From the NCBI RefSeq assembly GCF_000384115.1, contig NZ_KB913029.1:3075057-3139056 (forward strand): a stretch of DNA of 64,000 nucleotides, read 5' to 3'. This document shows positions 38,945-47,449 of this stretch, piece by piece. The stretch comes from Sporichthya polymorpha DSM 43042 (lineage in GTDB: Bacteria; Actinomycetota; Actinomycetes; Sporichthyales; Sporichthyaceae). Each line of letters opens with the position of its first letter. The first letter of the stretch is position 1. The notes beneath the pieces are model-generated. The model was not told the DNA's origin. It searched no databases and saw nothing but the letters and a program-made list of their open reading frames with translations. A program made the translations under genes and the position numbers.

Positions 38945-41900
38945 GTGAGAGCGGGGCGGACCAAGGGGTCGGGACGGACGCCGCGCGTCGAGTACCGGCT
39001 CGTACGCCGGCCGTCGCCGCCGGTGGTTGTGCCCCGACTGGACGAGGCGCAGCGCGCGGTCGTCGAGCACAGCGGAGGGCCGCTGCTCGTGCTCGCCGGG
39101 CCCGGGACGGGCAAGACGACGACGCTGGTCGAGGCGGTCGCGCGCCGGGTCGAGGCGGGGACGGACCTCGAGCGCATCGCCGTCCTGACGTTCAGCCGCA
39201 AGGCCGCGGGGGAGCTGCGGGACCGGATCGCCCGCCGCATCGGGCGCACGACCGCGACCCCGGCGGCGGTCACGTTCCACGCGTTCTGCCACACGCTGGT
39301 CGCCGCGCACCGGCCGCCGGAGGACGCCGGCGTCCCGTTGCGGCTGCTGTCCGCGACCGAGCAGGACGTCGCCGTGCGCGAGCTGCTTCGCGGCACGGTC
39401 GCGGACGGACGCCCGTGGCCGGCGACGATCGCGCGCTGCCTCGACACCCGCGGCCTCGCCGAGGAGGTCCGGGACGTCCTGGCCCGCGTCGGGGAACGGG
39501 GGATCGATCTGCGCCGCGTCGCCGAGCTCGTCGACGCTTCCCCGTCGCCGGCCGGTGAGGACGCCGCGGTCTGGCGAGCCCTCGCCGCGTTCGCGGACGA
39601 GTACGCCGACGTCCTCGACGCCCGCGGCGTGCTCGACTACACCGAACTCGTGCGCCGGGCAGTGGCGCTGGCGGAGTCCCCGTCGGTGCGCGCCGAGCTG
39701 CGCGACCGCTTCGACGCGGTGTTCGTCGACGAGTACCAGGACAGCGACCCGGCCCAGGTGCGCCTGCTGCAGGCGATGGCCGGGGACGGCCGCGACCTCG
39801 TCGTGTTCGGCGACCCGGACCAGTCGATCTACGCGTTCCGCGGCGCGGACGTCCGCGGGATCCTCGACTTCCCGCAGGCCTTCTGCGACCGCACCGGCGC
39901 CCCCGCCCGCACGCTGGTCCTGCGGACCTCCCGCCGCGCGGTGCCGGAACTGTTGGCCGCCAGCCGCGAGGTCGCGCGCCGGCTCCCGCTCGCCGGCCTG
40001 CCCGCCGCGGCGGCCCGCGCGCACCGCGATCTTCGCCCGTCGCTCGACCCCGGCCCCGCCCCGGCCCTCGACGTCCTGACGTTCCCGAGCGTGGGGGCGG
40101 AGCTCGAGCACGTCGCCGACGTCCTGCGCCGTGCGCACCTCGCCGACGGCGTGCCCTGGTCCGACATGGCCGTGCTGGTCCGCTCGGGAACGCGCACGAT
40201 CCCGGTCGTGCGCCGGGTGCTCGGTGCCGCGGGCGTGCCGCTGGAGGTCGCGGGCGACGAGATCGCGCTGCGGGCCGAGCCCGCGGTCGCGCTGTTGCTG
40301 ACGGCGCTGAAAGTCGCGTCAGCGCTGGCGGCTGACCCTCCGTCAGACGAAACCGCCGCGCTGCCCGGCCCGCTCCGGGAGGTCCTCACCCCGGAGGTCG
40401 CACGCACACTGCTGCTCTCGCCGCTCGGCGGGATCGACCCCGCGGACCTGCGCCGGCTCGGGCGCGCCCTGCGCGCCGAGGCCCGCGCCGGCGGACTCAC
40501 CGGCGAGGAGCTCGCCCCGTCGGCCGAGCTGATCCGCGACGCGCTGGCCGTGCCGCGCCTGCTGGTCGGCCCCGACGCCGCGGCGGCCGGTGCCGCCCGC
40601 CGGCTGGGGGAACTGCTGGCGAAGGTCGCGGCCGATCTCGCGGCCAGGGGCTCGGCGGAGGAGGCGCTCTGGCGGCTGTGGGACGGCACCTCGTGGCCGG
40701 ACGACCTGGCCCGCTCCGCGGCCGGGACCGGCGCCGCCGCCCGCCGCGCCGACCGTGACCTCGACGCGGTCTGCGCCCTGTTCGACCTCGCCGCGCGGGC
40801 GGAGGAGAAGGCGGGCCGCCGCGGCGTCGCGAACTTCCTCGCCGAGATCGAGGCGCAGGAGATCCCGAGCGAGGCGCCGCGCTCGCCCGACGGCACGACC
40901 GACGCCGTCCGCGTCCTCACCGCGCACCGGTCCAAGGGGCTGGAGTGGCCGCTGGTCGCCGTCGTCGGGGTCCAGGAGGGGCTCTGGCCCGACCTGCGCC
41001 GCCGCGGCTCGCTGCTGGCGGCCGACCGCCTCGAACCCGACGGCCTGGCGCCGGTGCCGAGCATCTCGAGCGTGGTGGCCGAGGAGCGCCGGCTGTTCTA
41101 CGTCGCGGTGACGCGCGCCAAGCAGCGCCTGCTCGTCACCGCCGTCGACGCCCCCGACGAGGACGGCGACCGACCCTCCCGCTTCCTGCGGGAGCTCGGT
41201 GTCGAGGTCCGCGAGGTGCGCACCCGCCCGGCGCGGACCCTCGCCCCGGCCGCGCTGGTCGCCTCGCTCCGCGCGGTGCTCGAGGACCCCTCGACGTCCG
41301 ACGCGATGCGGGCGGTCGCCGCCGGGAGGCTGGCCACCCTCGCCGACGCCCGCGACGGCGCGGGCCGCCCGCTCGTCCCGTCCGCCGCCCCGGAACGCTG
41401 GTGGGGCACGGTCGATCCCAGCGACGCCGAGGTTCCGGTGCGCCCGCTCGACGAGCCGCTCAAGCTCTCCGCCAGCGCGGTGCAGGGGCTGACCTCCTGC
41501 CCGCTGCGGTGGTTCCTGCAGCGCGAGGTCTCCGCCGACAGCGCGCCGACGATCCGCATGACGTTCGGCAACGTCCTGCACGCCCTCGCCGAGGAGGTCG
41601 CGCGGACCGGCGTCGACGACCTCGACGCGCTGATGAAGCGGCTCGACACCGTGTGGTCCGAGCTGACGTTCGACGCGTCCTGGCAGTCCGCGGTCCAGCG
41701 CGAGGCCGCGCGGGAGGCGCTGCGCGCGTTCCTCGCCTGGCACTCGGGGCGGCCGGACCGGGAGCTGGTCGGCGCCGAGGTGCCGTTCGACATCCACCTC
41801 GACGCCGGTGGCGAGACCGTGCACCTGCGCGGGTCGCTCGACCGCATCGAGCGCGACGCCGACGGGCGCACGCGGGTCGTGGACTTCAAGACCTCCAAGA

Positions 41901-42241
41901 GCTCGCCGACCAAGGAGGAGATCGCCGCGCACCCGCAGCTCGCCACCTACCAGGCGGCGGTCGCCGTCGGCGCCCTCGACGAGCTCGGCGTCTCGCAGGA
42001 GTGCGGGGGCGCCGAGCTGGTGATGCTCCGTCAGGTCAACGCCAAGGGCCTGCCGAAGGTTCACGCGCAGGACGCGTGCGCCGACGCGGAGAACCCGAAC
42101 TGGGCGTTGGAGCTGCTGGGCGAGGCGGCTCAGCGGCTGCGGGAGGAGCAGTTCACGCCCCGGCCGTCGGACGACTGCGACATGTGCGAGTACCGCCGCT
42201 GCTGCTCCGGGCGGGCCGAGGGCCGGCAGGTGATTCCGTGA
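38945..42241 (+). CDS. adnA: AdnA-type UvrD-family helicase-nuclease with Fe-S cluster motif
   Basis: A 1098-residue subunit of the actinobacterial AdnAB end-resection motor-nuclease (Rv3202c equivalent). The helicase has Walker A GPGTGKTT at 52-59, motif II in VFVDEYQDSDPAQ, GDPDQSIYAFRGA and TAHRSKGLEWPLV. The C-terminal PD-(D/E)XK nuclease has VVDFKTSKSSP. Cysteines 852, 1078, 1081 and 1087 form the C-(n)-C-x2-C-x5-C pattern of AddB-type 4Fe-4S nucleases. With AdnB it unwinds and trims double-strand ends for recombination. It starts at GTG 38945 and overlaps adnB by 4 nt. Confidence 0.93.
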   Translation: MRAGRTKGSGRTPRVEYRLVRRPSPPVVVPRLDEAQRAVVEHSGGPLLVLAGPGTGKTTTLVEAVARRVEAGTDLERIAVLTFSRKAAGELRDRIARRIGRTTATPAAVTFHAFCHTLVAAHRPPEDAGVPLRLLSATEQDVAVRELLRGTVADGRPWPATIARCLDTRGLAEEVRDVLARVGERGIDLRRVAELVDASPSPAGEDAAVWRALAAFADEYADVLDARGVLDYTELVRRAVALAESPSVRAELRDRFDAVFVDEYQDSDPAQVRLLQAMAGDGRDLVVFGDPDQSIYAFRGADVRGILDFPQAFCDRTGAPARTLVLRTSRRAVPELLAASREVARRLPLAGLPAAAARAHRDLRPSLDPGPAPALDVLTFPSVGAELEHVADVLRRAHLADGVPWSDMAVLVRSGTRTIPVVRRVLGAAGVPLEVAGDEIALRAEPAVALLLTALKVASALAADPPSDETAALPGPLREVLTPEVARTLLLSPLGGIDPADLRRLGRALRAEARAGGLTGEELAPSAELIRDALAVPRLLVGPDAAAAGAARRLGELLAKVAADLAARGSAEEALWRLWDGTSWPDDLARSAAGTGAAARRADRDLDAVCALFDLAARAEEKAGRRGVANFLAEIEAQEIPSEAPRSPDGTTDAVRVLTAHRSKGLEWPLVAVVGVQEGLWPDLRRRGSLLAADRLEPDGLAPVPSISSVVAEERRLFYVAVTRAKQRLLVTAVDAPDEDGDRPSRFLRELGVEVREVRTRPARTLAPAALVASLRAVLEDPSTSDAMRAVAAGRLATLADARDGAGRPLVPSAAPERWWGTVDPSDAEVPVRPLDEPLKLSASAVQGLTSCPLRWFLQREVSADSAPTIRMTFGNVLHALAEEVARTGVDDLDALMKRLDTVWSELTFDASWQSAVQREAAREALRAFLAWHSGRPDRELVGAEVPFDIHLDAGGETVHLRGSLDRIERDADGRTRVVDFKTSKSSPTKEEIAAHPQLATYQAAVAVGALDELGVSQECGGAELVMLRQVNAKGLPKVHAQDACADAENPNWALELLGEAAQRLREEQFTPRPSDDCDMCEYRRCCSGRAEGRQVIP

Positions 42242-45200
42242 ACGCGCCGATCCGCGACATCGACGACCTGATCCGGCTGCTGGGCGTCCCGTACAACGCC
42301 GAGCAGCGGGCGGCGATCGTCGCCCCGCTCGAGCCGGGCGTCATCGTCGCCGGGGCCGGGTCGGGCAAGACCACCGTCATGGCCGCGCGGGTCGTGTGGC
42401 TGGTCGGTACCGGGCAGGTCGCGCCGGACGCCGTGCTCGGCCTGACGTTCACGACCAAGGCCGCGGGCGAGCTGAACGTCCGCATCCGGTCGGCGCTCAC
42501 GAAGGCCGGCATCTCCGCCCCCGTCGGCGGGCCGGAGCCCCAGGGTGAGGACGCCGGCGAGCCGACCGTCTCCACGTACCACTCCTTCGCCGCCCAGCTG
42601 ATCGAGGAGCACGGGCTGCGCCTCGGCGTCGAGCCGCACGCGAAGTTGCTCGCCGACGCCTCGCGCTACCAGCTCGCCGCGCGGGTGATCTGCCGCGCCC
42701 GCGGGCCGTTCCCGGCGCTGGAGAAGTCGGTGCCGGACCTCGTCGTCGACCTCCTTGCGCTCGAGGGGGAGTGCTCCGAGCACCTCGTCGACCTCGACGA
42801 GCTCCGCGCGCACGACCGTGAGCTGATCGAGCGGCTGCGGACCGTCAAGGGCGCCGACACCCCGTCCAACGCGGTCGCGAAGGCGATCGTCGCCGCCCGC
42901 CGCCGGCTGGAGTTCGCCGACCTGGTCGAGGCGTACCGCGCCGAGAAGGCCGAGCGCGACCTCGTCGACTTCGGCGACCAGATGGCGCTGGCCGCGCGGC
43001 TGGCCGAGCAGTGCCCGCCGGTGGGTGCAGCGCTGCGGGAGCGCTACCGCGTCGTGCTGCTCGACGAGTACCAGGACACCTCCGTCGCCCAGCGGCGGAT
43101 GCTGGTCGGGCTGTTCGGCGGTGGCCACCCGGTCACCGCCGTCGGCGACCCCTGTCAGGCGATCTACGGCTGGCGCGGGGCCTCGGTGGCGAACCTGGAG
43201 GACTTCCCTCGGCACTTCCCGGCGTTCGGGCCTGATGGACCGTCAGTCGAGGCCGGCCGTTACTCGCTGCGGGAGAACCGGCGCAGCGGGCAGGTCGTCC
43301 TCGACCTCGCGAACACCCTCGCGGAGCCGTTGCGCAGGCTGCACGCCGGCGTCGAGGCGCTGACCCCGTGCGACGACAACCTCGGACGCGGCGAGATCCG
43401 CACCGGGCTGTTCGACACGTACCCGGAGGAGATCCGCTGGGTGGGCGACCAGGTCGCCGCGGCGATCGCCGAAGGCACCGAGCCCGGCGAGATCGCGGTC
43501 CTGGTGCGGGCGACCCGCGACATCGGGCCGGTCCACGGCGAGCTGGTCGCGCGCGACATCCCCGTCGAGGTCGTCGGTCTCGGCGGTCTGGTGCACCTGC
43601 CCGAGGTGGCCGACGTCGTCGCCGTCCTTGAGGTGCTCGACGAGGCGACGGCGAACGCGGCCCTCGTCCGGTTGCTCACCGGTCCGCGCTGGCGCATCGG
43701 CCCCCGCGACCTCGCGCTGCTCGGCCGGCGGGCCCGCGACCTGGTCGCGGTGCCACGTGACTCCACGCTCACCCCGCTCGAAGCGGCCGTACCGATCACC
43801 GACCCGGCCGAACTGGTCTCGCTCTCCGACGCGATGGCCTGGCCCGGCGACCTCGGCTACTCCGACGCCGCGCTGGCCCGGTTCGCGGCGCTCGACGCCG
43901 AGATCGGTGAGCTCCGCCGCCACGTCGGCGAGCCGCTGGTCGACCTGCTGCACCGCGTGCTCGCCGTGACCGGCCTCGACGTCGAGATCGCCGCCGGACC
44001 GCACGCGGTGGCGACCCGGCGGCGCGAGTCGCTCGCCGCCTTCCTCGACGTCGCCGCGGCGTTCAGCGACCTCGACGGCGACTCCTCGGTCTCGGCGTTC
44101 CTCGCCTACCTGCGCGCGGCGGAGGAGCACGAGCGCGGGCTGGACTCCGCGACGCCGGGCTCGGCGAACTCGGTCAAGCTGATGACCGCCCACAAGTCCA
44201 AGGGCCTGGAGTGGGACGTCGTCGTCCTGCCCGACCTGACCCGCACGGTCTTCCCGTCGAACCAGGGCCGGGCGAAGTGGACCAGCCGCGGCGACTCGCT
44301 GCCCTACGCCCTGCGCGGCGACCGCGACTCCCTGCCCTCGCCGCCCGAGCTGACCAGCAAGGGCATCGACACGTTCGAGAAGGCCGTCCGCGAGCAGGCG
44401 CAGCTCGAAGAACGCCGCCTCGGCTACGTCGCCTTCACCCGCCCGCGGCGGCGGCTCGTCGCCTCCGCGCACTGGTGGGGGCCGACGCAGAAGAAGCCGC
44501 GCGGCCCGTCGGAGTACCTGCTCGCCGCGCGGGCCTTCGCCGCCGAGCGCGGGCTGGACCCCGGCGGCCCGTGGGCCGACGAGCCCGAGCCGGGGGCGGA
44601 GAACCCGCAGCGCGGCATCGTCGTCGAGTACCCGTGGCCGGCGCCGCTGAACGAGGACGCGCTGGCCCGGCGTCGCGCCGGCGCGAAGCTGGTCCGCGCC
44701 GCGTTGCGCGACCCGGACCGCCGCACCGTGGTGCCCGACGGGCTGTCCCCGGCGGAGGCCGAGCTGGCCGCGGGTTGGGACCGCGATCTCGACCTGCTGC
44801 TGACCGAGCTCGCCCGGACGCGGTCGACCGTGCGCGAGGTGGAGCTGCCGGCGTCGCTGTCCGCGTCGCAGGTCCTCACGCTCGCGACCGACCCCGACGC
44901 CCTGGCCCGCGAGCTCGCCCGGCCGATGCCGCGCCGGCCCGCGCCCGCCGCGCGCCGGGGGACGCGCTTCCACGGCTGGGTCGAGGCCCTGTTCGGCCAG
45001 CAGCCGCTGCTGGAACCCGACGACCTCCCCGGCGCCGCGGACGCCGCGCTCGACGACGCCGACCTGGCCGCCCTGCAGAAGGCGTTCCTGCGCGGCCCGT
45101 ATGCCGATCAGCGCCCGTACCGGATCGAGGCCCCGTTCGCGCTCGCGATCGCCGGGCGCGTGGTCCGGGGGCGGATCGACGCGGTCTACGAGATGCTCGA

Positions 45201-45426
45201 CGGCTACGAGGTCGTCGACTGGAAGACCTCGAAGTCGGCCACGGCCGACCCGCTCCAGCTCGCGATCTACCGCCTCGCCTGGGCCGAGATCGCCGGGGTC
45301 GAGCCGGAGGAGGTGTCGGCGGCGTTCCTGTACGTCCGCTCGGGCAAGGTCGTCCGGCCGGAGCTGCCCGGGCGCGTCGAGCTCGAGGAGATCCTCGCCG
45401 GTCCGGCGTGGGCGGCCGTTCCCTGA
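42238..45426 (+). CDS. adnB: AdnB-type UvrD-family helicase-nuclease
   Basis: A 1062-residue partner of AdnA (Rv3201c equivalent). Walker A is GAGSGKTT (about 39-46), followed by LTFTTKAAGEL, motif II VVLLDEYQDTSVAQ, GDPCQAIYGWRGA, RRSGQVVLDLAN and MTAHKSKGLEWDVVV. The C-terminal nuclease has IEAPFALAIAGRVVRGRID and VVDWKTSKS near residue 993. No Fe-S cysteine pattern is seen in this subunit. In the mycobacterial complex AdnB is the main motor and both subunits have nuclease activity. GTG 42238 overlaps the adnA stop, giving a coupled 1:1 synthesis. Confidence 0.94.
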   Translation: MNAPIRDIDDLIRLLGVPYNAEQRAAIVAPLEPGVIVAGAGSGKTTVMAARVVWLVGTGQVAPDAVLGLTFTTKAAGELNVRIRSALTKAGISAPVGGPEPQGEDAGEPTVSTYHSFAAQLIEEHGLRLGVEPHAKLLADASRYQLAARVICRARGPFPALEKSVPDLVVDLLALEGECSEHLVDLDELRAHDRELIERLRTVKGADTPSNAVAKAIVAARRRLEFADLVEAYRAEKAERDLVDFGDQMALAARLAEQCPPVGAALRERYRVVLLDEYQDTSVAQRRMLVGLFGGGHPVTAVGDPCQAIYGWRGASVANLEDFPRHFPAFGPDGPSVEAGRYSLRENRRSGQVVLDLANTLAEPLRRLHAGVEALTPCDDNLGRGEIRTGLFDTYPEEIRWVGDQVAAAIAEGTEPGEIAVLVRATRDIGPVHGELVARDIPVEVVGLGGLVHLPEVADVVAVLEVLDEATANAALVRLLTGPRWRIGPRDLALLGRRARDLVAVPRDSTLTPLEAAVPITDPAELVSLSDAMAWPGDLGYSDAALARFAALDAEIGELRRHVGEPLVDLLHRVLAVTGLDVEIAAGPHAVATRRRESLAAFLDVAAAFSDLDGDSSVSAFLAYLRAAEEHERGLDSATPGSANSVKLMTAHKSKGLEWDVVVLPDLTRTVFPSNQGRAKWTSRGDSLPYALRGDRDSLPSPPELTSKGIDTFEKAVREQAQLEERRLGYVAFTRPRRRLVASAHWWGPTQKKPRGPSEYLLAARAFAAERGLDPGGPWADEPEPGAENPQRGIVVEYPWPAPLNEDALARRRAGAKLVRAALRDPDRRTVVPDGLSPAEAELAAGWDRDLDLLLTELARTRSTVREVELPASLSASQVLTLATDPDALARELARPMPRRPAPAARRGTRFHGWVEALFGQQPLLEPDDLPGAADAALDDADLAALQKAFLRGPYADQRPYRIEAPFALAIAGRVVRGRIDAVYEMLDGYEVVDWKTSKSATADPLQLAIYRLAWAEIAGVEPEEVSAAFLYVRSGKVVRPELPGRVELEEILAGPAWAAVP

Positions 45427-45440
45427 CGCGCGCGGATCCG

Positions 45441-45446
45441 TAGGGT
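45441..45446 (+). promoter_or_regulatory. Candidate -10 hexamer of a leaderless nudC transcript
   Basis: TAGGGT ends 6 nt before ATG 45453. There is no Shine-Dalgarno sequence in the 6-nt gap, and the hexamer lies 14 nt after the adnB stop. Confidence 0.4.
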
Positions 45447-45452
45447 CGGATT

Positions 45453-46370
45453 ATGAACGAGCTGCGGCTGTCCCGGGCCACCCACGACCGGTCGGCGCAC
45501 CTGCGGCTGGATCCGAAGGCCCTCGACGCGGCATGGTCCGACCCGCGGGCGCGCGTCCTGGTGGTCCGCGACTCCGCCAGCCTGCTTCTCGCCGACGGCA
45601 GCGACCTCGTCTACCTGACGTCGAGTCAGCTCGAGGACGTGGCCCCGGACGGGCGGTTCTTTCTCGGCTTCGACGACGCCGGGGTTCCGTACTTCGCGGT
45701 CGACCGCGAGCTGGTCGCGAACGGCGAGGAGCAGCGGGTCACGCATCTGCGCGAGATCTCCTCCCGGCTGTCCGCCGCGGCGTCCGGGTTGTTCGTGCAC
45801 GCCGTCGGGCTCGCGAACTGGCACGCCCGGCACCAGTTCTGCCCGAACTGCGGGGCGCGGACGGAGTCGACGGCGGCCGGCCACGTCCGCCGGTGCCCGG
45901 ACTGCGGGATGCAGCAGTTCCCGCGTAGCGACCCGGCGGTGATCATGCTCGTCGTCGACGACGACGACCGTGCGCTCCTCGGGCGCGCACCCGTGTGGCC
46001 GGAGGGCCGCTTCTCCACCCTCGCCGGCTTCGTCGAGCCGGGGGAGTCCCTCGAGCAGGCCGTCCGGCGCGAGGTGCTGGAGGAGGTCGGCGTCGTCGTC
46101 GACGAGGTGACCTACCAGGCCTCGCAGCCCTGGCCGTTCCCGAGCTCGCTGATGCTCGGCTTCCACGCCCGCGCCTCGTCGACGGACATCACTCTCGACC
46201 CGGAGGAGATCGCCGAGGCCCGTTGGCTCTCCCGCGGCGAACTGCTGGAAGCCGGCCGCCGGGGCGAGATCCTCATGCCCGGCTCGATCTCCATCGCCCG
46301 CTGGCTCATCGAGCGCTGGTACGGCGAGCCCCTGCCGAAGTCCAACTCCTGGGGCGGCTCGCGCACCTGA
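45453..46370 (+). CDS. nudC: NADH pyrophosphatase NudC
   Basis: A 305-residue NUDIX enzyme hydrolysing NADH to NMNH and AMP and able to de-cap NAD-RNA in other bacteria. The zinc ribbon is complete: Cys130, Cys133, Cys148 and Cys151 (FCPNCGA, RCPDCGM). The Nudix box is in GFVEPGESLEQAVRREVLEE and the NADH-specific SQPWPFPSS motif follows it. The N-terminal domain (about 1-125) is the poorly conserved dimerisation part. It is the counterpart of Rv3199c, keeps its place after adnB and ends at a strong bidirectional terminator. Confidence 0.95.
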   Translation: MNELRLSRATHDRSAHLRLDPKALDAAWSDPRARVLVVRDSASLLLADGSDLVYLTSSQLEDVAPDGRFFLGFDDAGVPYFAVDRELVANGEEQRVTHLREISSRLSAAASGLFVHAVGLANWHARHQFCPNCGARTESTAAGHVRRCPDCGMQQFPRSDPAVIMLVVDDDDRALLGRAPVWPEGRFSTLAGFVEPGESLEQAVRREVLEEVGVVVDEVTYQASQPWPFPSSLMLGFHARASSTDITLDPEEIAEARWLSRGELLEAGRRGEILMPGSISIARWLIERWYGEPLPKSNSWGGSRT

Positions 46371-46378
46371 CCCGTGTG

Positions 46379-46428
46379 AAGAAAGGGTGACACCCCTTAC
46401 TCCGCAGTAAGGGGTGTCACCCTTTCTT
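46379..46428. terminator. Bidirectional terminator with a 23-bp perfect stem
   Basis: The arms 46379-46401 and 46406-46428 are perfect reverse complements around a CCGC tetraloop. The stem starts AAGAAAGGG and ends CCCTTTCTT, so short U-tracts form in both directions. It lies 8 nt after nudC and serves the convergent mycoredoxin gene too. Confidence 0.93.
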
Positions 46429-46432
46429 GACG

Positions 46433-46501
46433 GCGCGGCGGGTCAGGCGGTCTGGGCGCGGCGGGTCAGGCGGTCTGGGCGCGGCGGGTCAGGCGCTCTG
46501 G
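46433..46501. repeat. Three 23-bp tandem repeats spanning the mrx1 stop codon
   Basis: Units 46433-46455, 46456-46478 and 46479-46501 are identical except one base in the third (46496). The third unit contains the last codons and TGA of the minus-strand mrx1 gene. The two other units are copies of that 3' end, each with a TGA, placed downstream of the gene. Confidence 0.9.
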
Positions 46502-46764
46502 GCGAGGCGGTCCTTCACCTGGGCGAAGGTGGGGTTGACCGCGGTGGAGCCGTCGGGGAAGCGGAGGGTCGGGACGGTGGTGGTGCCGTCGCCGTTGGCC
46601 TCGACCACGAACTTCTCGGCGGCCGGGTCGGCCTCGATGTTGACCTCGACGAACGGGATGCCGTCGGAGTCCAGCAGCAGCTTGAGGCGCTTGCAGTAGC
46701 CGCACCACGGCGTCGAGAACATCACAAGAACGTCGGGGTCGAGCTGGCTGGCGTAGTCGGCCAT
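46489..46764 (-). CDS. mrx1: Mycoredoxin Mrx1-like glutaredoxin
   Basis: A 91-residue thioredoxin-fold protein. It begins ADYASQLDPDVLVMFSTPWCGYC; the CGYC redox pair (about residues 20-23), the TVPTLRF cis-proline motif and DGSTAVNPT are typical of actinobacterial mycoredoxins, which reduce mycothiol mixed disulfides. It corresponds to Rv3198A, between nudC and uvrD2. ATG 46764 has a GAGGTAG-like site upstream. Its 3' end has been tandemly copied (46433-46501). Confidence 0.93.
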   Translation of the reverse strand: MADYASQLDPDVLVMFSTPWCGYCKRLKLLLDSDGIPFVEVNIEADPAAEKFVVEANGDGTTTVPTLRFPDGSTAVNPTFAQVKDRLAQSA

Positions 46765-46920
46765 GGCGGGCGTGGCTACCTCTCGTCGGGGCTGTCGGTC
46801 CGGGGTTCCGGGCCGCTGTCGCTGAAACAGCGCAGGGGCGTCGCTTCTTCCGCCCCATCTCACTACGGTGCCCGGCAGGGCTTCGAAGGGGCTCCGAAGG
46901 GGCGTCGGAAGGGGAGACTC

Positions 46921-47364
46921 ATGCGCGCACGGGTGGGGATGTCCGCGATGGCGTTGGGACTGTCGCTGCTCGGCGGGGCGGTGGTGGAGTTCCCGGCCGC
47001 GACGGCGGCCCCGGCGGCTCCGGCGCACACCAAGAGCGGGAAGCAGTGCCCGGCCAAGCAGGTCAAGAAGGTCTGGCGGGGCGGGACCAGCAAGCAGTGC
47101 CCGAACCTGCCCGACGAGCTCGACCACCTGTTCTACCAGGGCCCGCAGTACACGACCGCGCTGCGGCGCAAGTACCGCGAGCGCACGCTGTTCATCCAGC
47201 TCCGCCTGCACGACCTCGGGTACGGGCCGATCGTCCGGGACGGGTACTACGGCACCCAGACGAAGGACGTCGTGAAGCGGTACCAGCGCCGCAAGGGCCT
47301 CGTCGTCGACGGCAAGGTCGGGCTGCAGACCTGGAAGAGCCTGTTCGGGCTCGGCCGGGCCTGA
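46921..47364 (+). CDS. Secreted peptidoglycan-binding domain protein
   Basis: A 147-residue protein with ATG 46921 and AAGGGGAG upstream. A signal peptide ends near ATAAPAAPAH. A basic segment with two cysteines (QCPAKQ, QCPNLP) precedes a PG_binding_1 domain from about residue 85: FIQLRLHDLGYGPIVRDGYY, GTQTKDVVKRYQRRKGL and VDGKVGLQTWKSLFG. Such domains attach enzymes to cell-wall glycan; here there is no catalytic domain, so it may be a wall-associated binding or competition factor. It is not part of the mycobacterial gene order. Confidence 0.85.
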   Translation: MRARVGMSAMALGLSLLGGAVVEFPAATAAPAAPAHTKSGKQCPAKQVKKVWRGGTSKQCPNLPDELDHLFYQGPQYTTALRRKYRERTLFIQLRLHDLGYGPIVRDGYYGTQTKDVVKRYQRRKGLVVDGKVGLQTWKSLFGLGRA

Positions 47365-47388
47365 GTCGGGCCTGAGTCGCGGCTGAGC
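47356..47388. repeat. Three 11-bp tandem units across the stop codon of the wall-binding protein gene
   Basis: CGGGCCTGAGT occurs at 47356-47366, which holds the TGA at 47362-47364, and again at 47367-47377; a degenerate third unit is at 47378-47388. This is a second case of local duplication of a gene's stop-codon segment, 0.9 kb from the one at mrx1. Confidence 0.75.
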
Positions 47389-47449
47389 ACACCCCGACCG
47401 CTGTCAGCGGCGGCTGCGAGGATGTCGGTATGACAGCTCGGGGCCGCTC

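Noticed and set aside
37592-40138. 848-codon minus-strand frame
   Set aside because: It is antisense to the protease, ATL and adnA genes, all with intact motifs.
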